Source: Sulfurimonas sp. | GTDB lineage: Bacteria; Campylobacterota; Campylobacteria; Campylobacterales; Sulfurimonadaceae | Direction of reading: 5' to 3' | Length of the DNA stretch: 9,574 nt | Assembly (NCBI GenBank): GCA_024762705.1 | Contig: JANTGW010000027.1 | Span: forward strand, 1 to 9,574 | Shown: piece after piece, positions 6,937 to 9,574 of the stretch | Numbering within the stretch: the stretch's first letter is position 1 | Layout of the letters: each line of letters begins with the position of its first letter | Notes under the pieces: generated by a model | Told to the model about the DNA's origin: nothing | Seen by the model: the letters and a program-made list of their open reading frames with translations, nothing else | The model's database searches: none | Translations under genes and position numbers: made by a program

Positions 6937-7614
6937 ATGTTAAGTGTCACTCAGGCTTTAAAACAACGCTCTTCAAAAAGAGCATATGAAAATAAAAGCG
7001 TGCCCAAAGAGATTCAGGAAAAAATTCTTGAAGCTGCTGCACAAACACCAAGTGGTGCAAATATGCAACCATGGATCACATATGCAGTTTCTGATGAGCA
7101 GACTCTCAAAGAGATTGGAGATGCTATTATTGCAAAAATGGATGCTGGTATTGAAAATGAACAGTTCATCCAGTACTACCCTTTAAAATGGGTCAATCCT
7201 TATAAGAAACGCAGACTCGAAACAGGCATGGGGCTTTATAAACTTATGGATGTTGACAGAAAAGATTATGAAAAAAGAACGCAAATGTGGAAAGACAACT
7301 TCAGATGGTTTGGGGCAAAAACTGTATTTTTCGTTTTTACCGACAAGGCAAATATTGAGGGAGCCCAGGGTGCCCTTATTGACTGTGGGGCATATATGCA
7401 GAGCATTATGCTTGCTGCACAGGAGTTTGGAGTAGACTCCTGTCCACAAGGTGCAACAACAGAATTTGGAAAAGTAGTAGCTGAAGTTTTAAAGGTACCT
7501 GACAACCTTGCCCTTTTATACAGTGTTGTTTTAGGCTATGCCGATAAAAATGCCAAAATCAACGACTATAAACCGCCAAGAGAGAACTTGGACAAAAGTG
7601 TAACCTTTATATAA
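6937..7614 (+). CDS. FMN-dependent nitroreductase, PnbA/NfnB-like subfamily
   Basis: These enzymes use NAD(P)H and bound FMN to reduce nitro groups or related electron acceptors in the cytoplasm, usually as homodimers. The 225 residues carry the FMN-phosphate site RSSKRAY (11-17), PSGANMQPW (38-46), the NFRWFGAK stretch (121-128), the GAQGALIDCGAYMQSIMLAAQEFG region (142-165) with SCPQGA (168-173), and LGYAD (199-203). The order and wording fit the PnbA/NfnB group rather than NfsB or SagB-type oxidases. The physiological substrate cannot be read from sequence. It is the only plus-strand gene, divergent from clpB across a 175-bp gap and overlapping the next gene tail to tail by 8 bp. The ATG has a good AGGA Shine-Dalgarno and length is normal. 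Confidence 0.93.
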   Translation: MLSVTQALKQRSSKRAYENKSVPKEIQEKILEAAAQTPSGANMQPWITYAVSDEQTLKEIGDAIIAKMDAGIENEQFIQYYPLKWVNPYKKRRLETGMGLYKLMDVDRKDYEKRTQMWKDNFRWFGAKTVFFVFTDKANIEGAQGALIDCGAYMQSIMLAAQEFGVDSCPQGATTEFGKVVAEVLKVPDNLALLYSVVLGYADKNAKINDYKPPRENLDKSVTFI

Positions 7615-8467
7615 GACCTTTTTTCTTGTAACGCTCGAGCATACTTTTGTTTCCGCTTATTCCGCCACTGTGGATATAAATGATCTTTTCATTTGTTTGT
7701 TCTAAAATCGCCTGCCACATTGCAGGTGCATAAAGCAAATCAAACTCTATACCCTTTACATGTAAAGCTTTGTAAATATCATAAAACTCTTTATAGGGTT
7801 TTGCAAAGTGGTACTTTTTTTTCGGCTCCAACACAACAAGATTACTCGGTATTTCAGCCAAAGCATTCATCTGCTCTTTTAAATAATTGGCGTCTCCAAT
7901 GCAAGGTGTCGTGTATACTTTATACTCAGGCAGTGTAAGCGCCAAAAACAGTGCTGTGGTTCCTGTTCCAGAAGGTGTTGCCAAAGCCTTTACATGGAAA
8001 GAAGCATTTTGTTCACGTATTTCCTGCGCTAAAACTTCCATACCCGTTTTCGCTGCTTCAAGTGCACCGCCCTGGTCTACAAAAAGTGTTTTTTCATCCA
8101 GATTCAAGCGCAACGAAGCTATATACTCTTTATAATACTCATTTTCTATCTCCACATGTTCCATACCCAACAACAAAGCCTGGGCATAATTCCCCTCAGG
8201 CTTGCCTTTTTGTGTAGCAGAGAGTTTTTTTGTATAGTAGACGAACTTCCAGTTTTTTTTCTGGCACATTGCCGCAAGAGCAAGCATTGCATTGGACTGT
8301 GTCCCGCCATAAGATATTAAAGTATTGTAGTGTTCGTTTGGAGTATTTAAAAGGGTGTAGAATTTTCTATATTTATTGCCGGCGAGATATGGATCAATCA
8401 AATCATCCCGCTTGACAAAGAACTCTCTTCCCTCTAAAAAAATTTTAGATAGAGGAGAGTTTTGCAT
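7607..8467 (-). CDS. PLP-dependent enzyme, ACC deaminase/D-cysteine desulfhydrase family
   Basis: This is a fold-type II PLP enzyme. Characterised relatives open the ring of 1-aminocyclopropane-1-carboxylate or break D-cysteine to pyruvate, ammonia and sulfide. The 286 residues include FVKRDDLIDPYLAGNKYRK (17-35), where K32 should bind PLP; GGTQSNAML (54-62); the phosphate-binding SGTGTT (166-171); and IHSGGISGN (265-273). Proteins of the group are usually about 300-340 residues, so this one is short, though both ends look complete. Family members often have QSNH at 57-60; here alanine replaces the histidine. The substrate is therefore undecided, and true ACC deaminase activity should not be assumed. 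Its ATG lies 3 bp after the PPIase stop without its own clear Shine-Dalgarno, so it is probably translated by coupling. Confidence 0.88.
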   Translation of the reverse strand: MQNSPLSKIFLEGREFFVKRDDLIDPYLAGNKYRKFYTLLNTPNEHYNTLISYGGTQSNAMLALAAMCQKKNWKFVYYTKKLSATQKGKPEGNYAQALLLGMEHVEIENEYYKEYIASLRLNLDEKTLFVDQGGALEAAKTGMEVLAQEIREQNASFHVKALATPSGTGTTALFLALTLPEYKVYTTPCIGDANYLKEQMNALAEIPSNLVVLEPKKKYHFAKPYKEFYDIYKALHVKGIEFDLLYAPAMWQAILEQTNEKIIYIHSGGISGNKSMLERYKKKGLI

Positions 8468-8470
8468 ATA

Positions 8471-9301
8471 CTATTTGATAGCTGCTTTTTTCTGTAATTC
8501 GTCCATTTTTTTCTTCATTACAGCTTTGAATTTTTCCATTTTCAAACGTTGTTCTATAAATTCTTTGACCTCATCGAAACTTCTTGTCATTGACGGCTTT
8601 TTATCTTCTACATATATAACATGATACCCGAATTGTGTTTTTACAGGCTCAAGTGTCACTTCACCTTTTTTCATAGAAAACACTTTGTCGTTAAAAGCAG
8701 GAACCATTTGTCCTTTACTGAAGTAACCAAGATCTCCACCTTTTGGTCCGCTCGGTCCTGTTGACTCTTTTTTCGCAAGTTCTATGAACTTCGCTTTGAG
8801 TTTTTCACCACTTAACGATTTCAGCTGTGCAATTATTTTTTCAGCTTCTTCTTTAGTCTTAACTAAGATATGACGAGCATGAACACTCTCTTTTTCATTA
8901 AATTCTTCTTTATTTTTGTTGTAGTAATCTTTTAATTCTTTCTCTGAAATTTTAATGCTGTCTAAAAGCTTTTTCTGCCAAACTTGAATTGCAAGCTCTT
9001 TTTTCATTCTCTGCTCAAGTTTTTTATACTCTTCTTTATACTCTTTAGAGTTAATAATACCAGACTTTTTGGCATCATCATAGATAAGTTCTTTTCCTAT
9101 AAGTTGTTGAAGAACCTGTTGTCTAAATGCAGCCTGACGATCAGCCGGCACCTGATTAAATCTACCCTGCGTTGCATTCATAAGCTCAGTATCCACATCT
9201 TCTTGTGTAATTGGCTTACCATTTACTGTAACTAATGTTTTCGCATATGCCATTGAGCTTGTCAACAACAATGCAGATAATAACATTGTAACTTTATTCA
9301 T
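8471..9301 (-). CDS. peb4: Periplasmic parvulin-type peptidyl-prolyl isomerase/chaperone, PEB4-like
   Basis: This SurA/PpiC-like folding factor assists outer-membrane and exported proteins. The 276 residues begin with a signal peptide (1-20: charged start, hydrophobic LLSALLLTSS, then AYA before Lys21). The N-terminal chaperone part (about 21-135) includes VNGKPITQEDV (26-36) and charged helices. The parvulin domain (about 138-232) shows VHARHILVKT (140-149), GGDLGYFSKGQMVPAF (188-203) and the ending FGYHVIYVED (224-233). A Lys-rich helix closes the protein. Architecture and length match Campylobacter jejuni PEB4 (Cj0596) and H. pylori HP0175. In those species I recall the fructose-bisphosphate aldolase gene fba next door; here the PLP enzyme follows after 3 bp instead. 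AAGGA lies 8 bases before the ATG. The promoter is probably in the AT-rich 56-bp gap upstream, but no clean consensus is visible. Confidence 0.95.
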   Translation of the reverse strand: MNKVTMLLSALLLTSSMAYAKTLVTVNGKPITQEDVDTELMNATQGRFNQVPADRQAAFRQQVLQQLIGKELIYDDAKKSGIINSKEYKEEYKKLEQRMKKELAIQVWQKKLLDSIKISEKELKDYYNKNKEEFNEKESVHARHILVKTKEEAEKIIAQLKSLSGEKLKAKFIELAKKESTGPSGPKGGDLGYFSKGQMVPAFNDKVFSMKKGEVTLEPVKTQFGYHVIYVEDKKPSMTRSFDEVKEFIEQRLKMEKFKAVMKKKMDELQKKAAIK

Positions 9302-9331
9302 TTATAGTTCCTTATAGATTGATACTAAGAA

Positions 9332-9363
9332 GTTTAATAGTAATATATTAATAGTTATTAAAC
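9332..9363. repeat. AT-rich dyad upstream of the PEB4-like gene, overlapping the preceding stop codon
   Basis: GTTTAATA (9332-9339) and TATTAAAC (9356-9363) form a perfect 8-bp inverted repeat around 16 bases that contain the palindrome TAATATATTA (9341-9350). The right arm includes the stop codon of the receiver-domain gene. It could be a weak terminator, a regulator site or part of a promoter. In DNA this AT-rich, chance is possible. Confidence 0.4.
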
Positions 9364-9574
9364 AGATTCATTTTCATGCGTTATTTTAAGATATTTATCT
9401 AAAATATGTTCTAGTTTTTCTCTCGTAAGCGGTTTAGAAATATAATCATCAAGACCTTCGCTTAAAAGCATCTCTTTATCGCCTTCCATTGCCATAGCAG
9501 TCAGTGCTACAATAGGAGCCTGCGATTTCAAAAGCATCATATCTTTTATCTCTTTTGTTGCAACGATTCCATTC
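9358..9574 (-). CDS. C-terminal part of a response-regulator receiver domain (gene start outside window)
   Basis: The minus strand is open from the right edge to TAA at 9358-9360, giving 71 residues. It reads NGIVATKEIKDMM, then APIVALTAMAMEG with the conserved switch threonine, then LSEGLDDYISKPLTREKLEHIL with the invariant lysine of the KP motif. These are the second half of a CheY-like REC domain. The phosphoacceptor aspartate would lie just off the edge. The wording (ALTAMAM, LDDYISKPL) resembles receiver domains at the end of hybrid histidine kinases, and only 13 residues follow the KPL helix start region, so no DNA-binding domain is attached at the C-terminus. It could equally be a stand-alone CheY-like protein. 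It ends 56 bp before the PEB4-like gene, with two stop codons in a row (TAATAA). Confidence 0.88.
   Translation of the reverse strand, partial: NGIVATKEIKDMMLLKSQAPIVALTAMAMEGDKEMLLSEGLDDYISKPLTREKLEHILDKYLKITHENESV

Noticed and set aside
7183..7505. Minus-strand open frames inside the nitroreductase.
   Set aside because: They oppose a clear nitroreductase with intact FMN motifs and have no recognisable protein pattern.
9358..9540. A stand-alone 60-residue protein starting at the ATG at 9538-9540.
   Set aside because: The frame continues upstream to the window edge with receiver-domain sequence (NGIVATKEIKD), so the ATG is internal to a longer gene.
1..9574. tRNA, rRNA, CRISPR arrays, insertion sequences or prophage genes.
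   Set aside because: No cloverleaf, ribosomal RNA segment, regularly spaced repeat, transposase or phage protein could be recognised; gaps between genes are all under 180 bp.

Overview
The window looks like ordinary core chromosome from a low-GC, Gram-negative member of the Campylobacterota, probably a free-living Sulfurimonas/Sulfurovum-type organism. Three things point there: the gene run rpmH-rnpA-yidD-yidC-jag-mnmE, which I recall in the same order in Helicobacter pylori (HP1447-HP1452); a PEB4/HP0175-type periplasmic prolyl isomerase; and tightly packed AT-rich genes. The genus is inference.

Layout. Positions 1-4116, all on the minus strand, hold a compact operon read from right to left: rpmH (ribosomal protein L34), rnpA (RNase P protein), yidD and yidC (membrane protein insertion), khpB/jag (KH-domain RNA-binding protein) and mnmE (tRNA U34 modification GTPase, cut by the left window edge). 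Neighbouring genes are 2-14 bp apart or overlap by 20 bp, and rnpA and yidC begin with TTG and GTG. Positions 4185-6761 hold clpB, also minus strand, complete and canonical. A perfect 10-bp-stem hairpin covers its stop codon. A divergent control region (6762-6936) follows. It has a textbook sigma-70 promoter for clpB overlapped by an imperfect HspR-type (HAIR-like) inverted repeat, a possible 11-codon leader ORF, and an AT-rich promoter for the only plus-strand gene, a PnbA/NfnB-type nitroreductase (6937-7614). That gene ends tail to tail with, and overlaps by 8 bp, a minus-strand PLP-dependent enzyme of the ACC deaminase/D-cysteine desulfhydrase family (7607-8467). The enzyme follows an exported PEB4-like peptidyl-prolyl isomerase gene (8471-9301) after a 3-bp gap. 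The right edge (9358-9574) carries the C-terminal part of a response-regulator receiver domain.

How the genes relate. The left operon groups translation (L34, RNase P, tRNA modification) with membrane protein biogenesis (YidC/YidD). clpB and the PEB4-like gene add cytoplasmic disaggregation and periplasmic folding. Nitroreductase and PLP enzyme are probably accessory metabolism with unknown substrates. I see no mobile element, CRISPR array, tRNA or rRNA, and no convincing new system. The most interesting signals are regulatory (the clpB promoter/operator region) and small departures from family motifs (Jag C-terminus, PLP-enzyme active-site loop).
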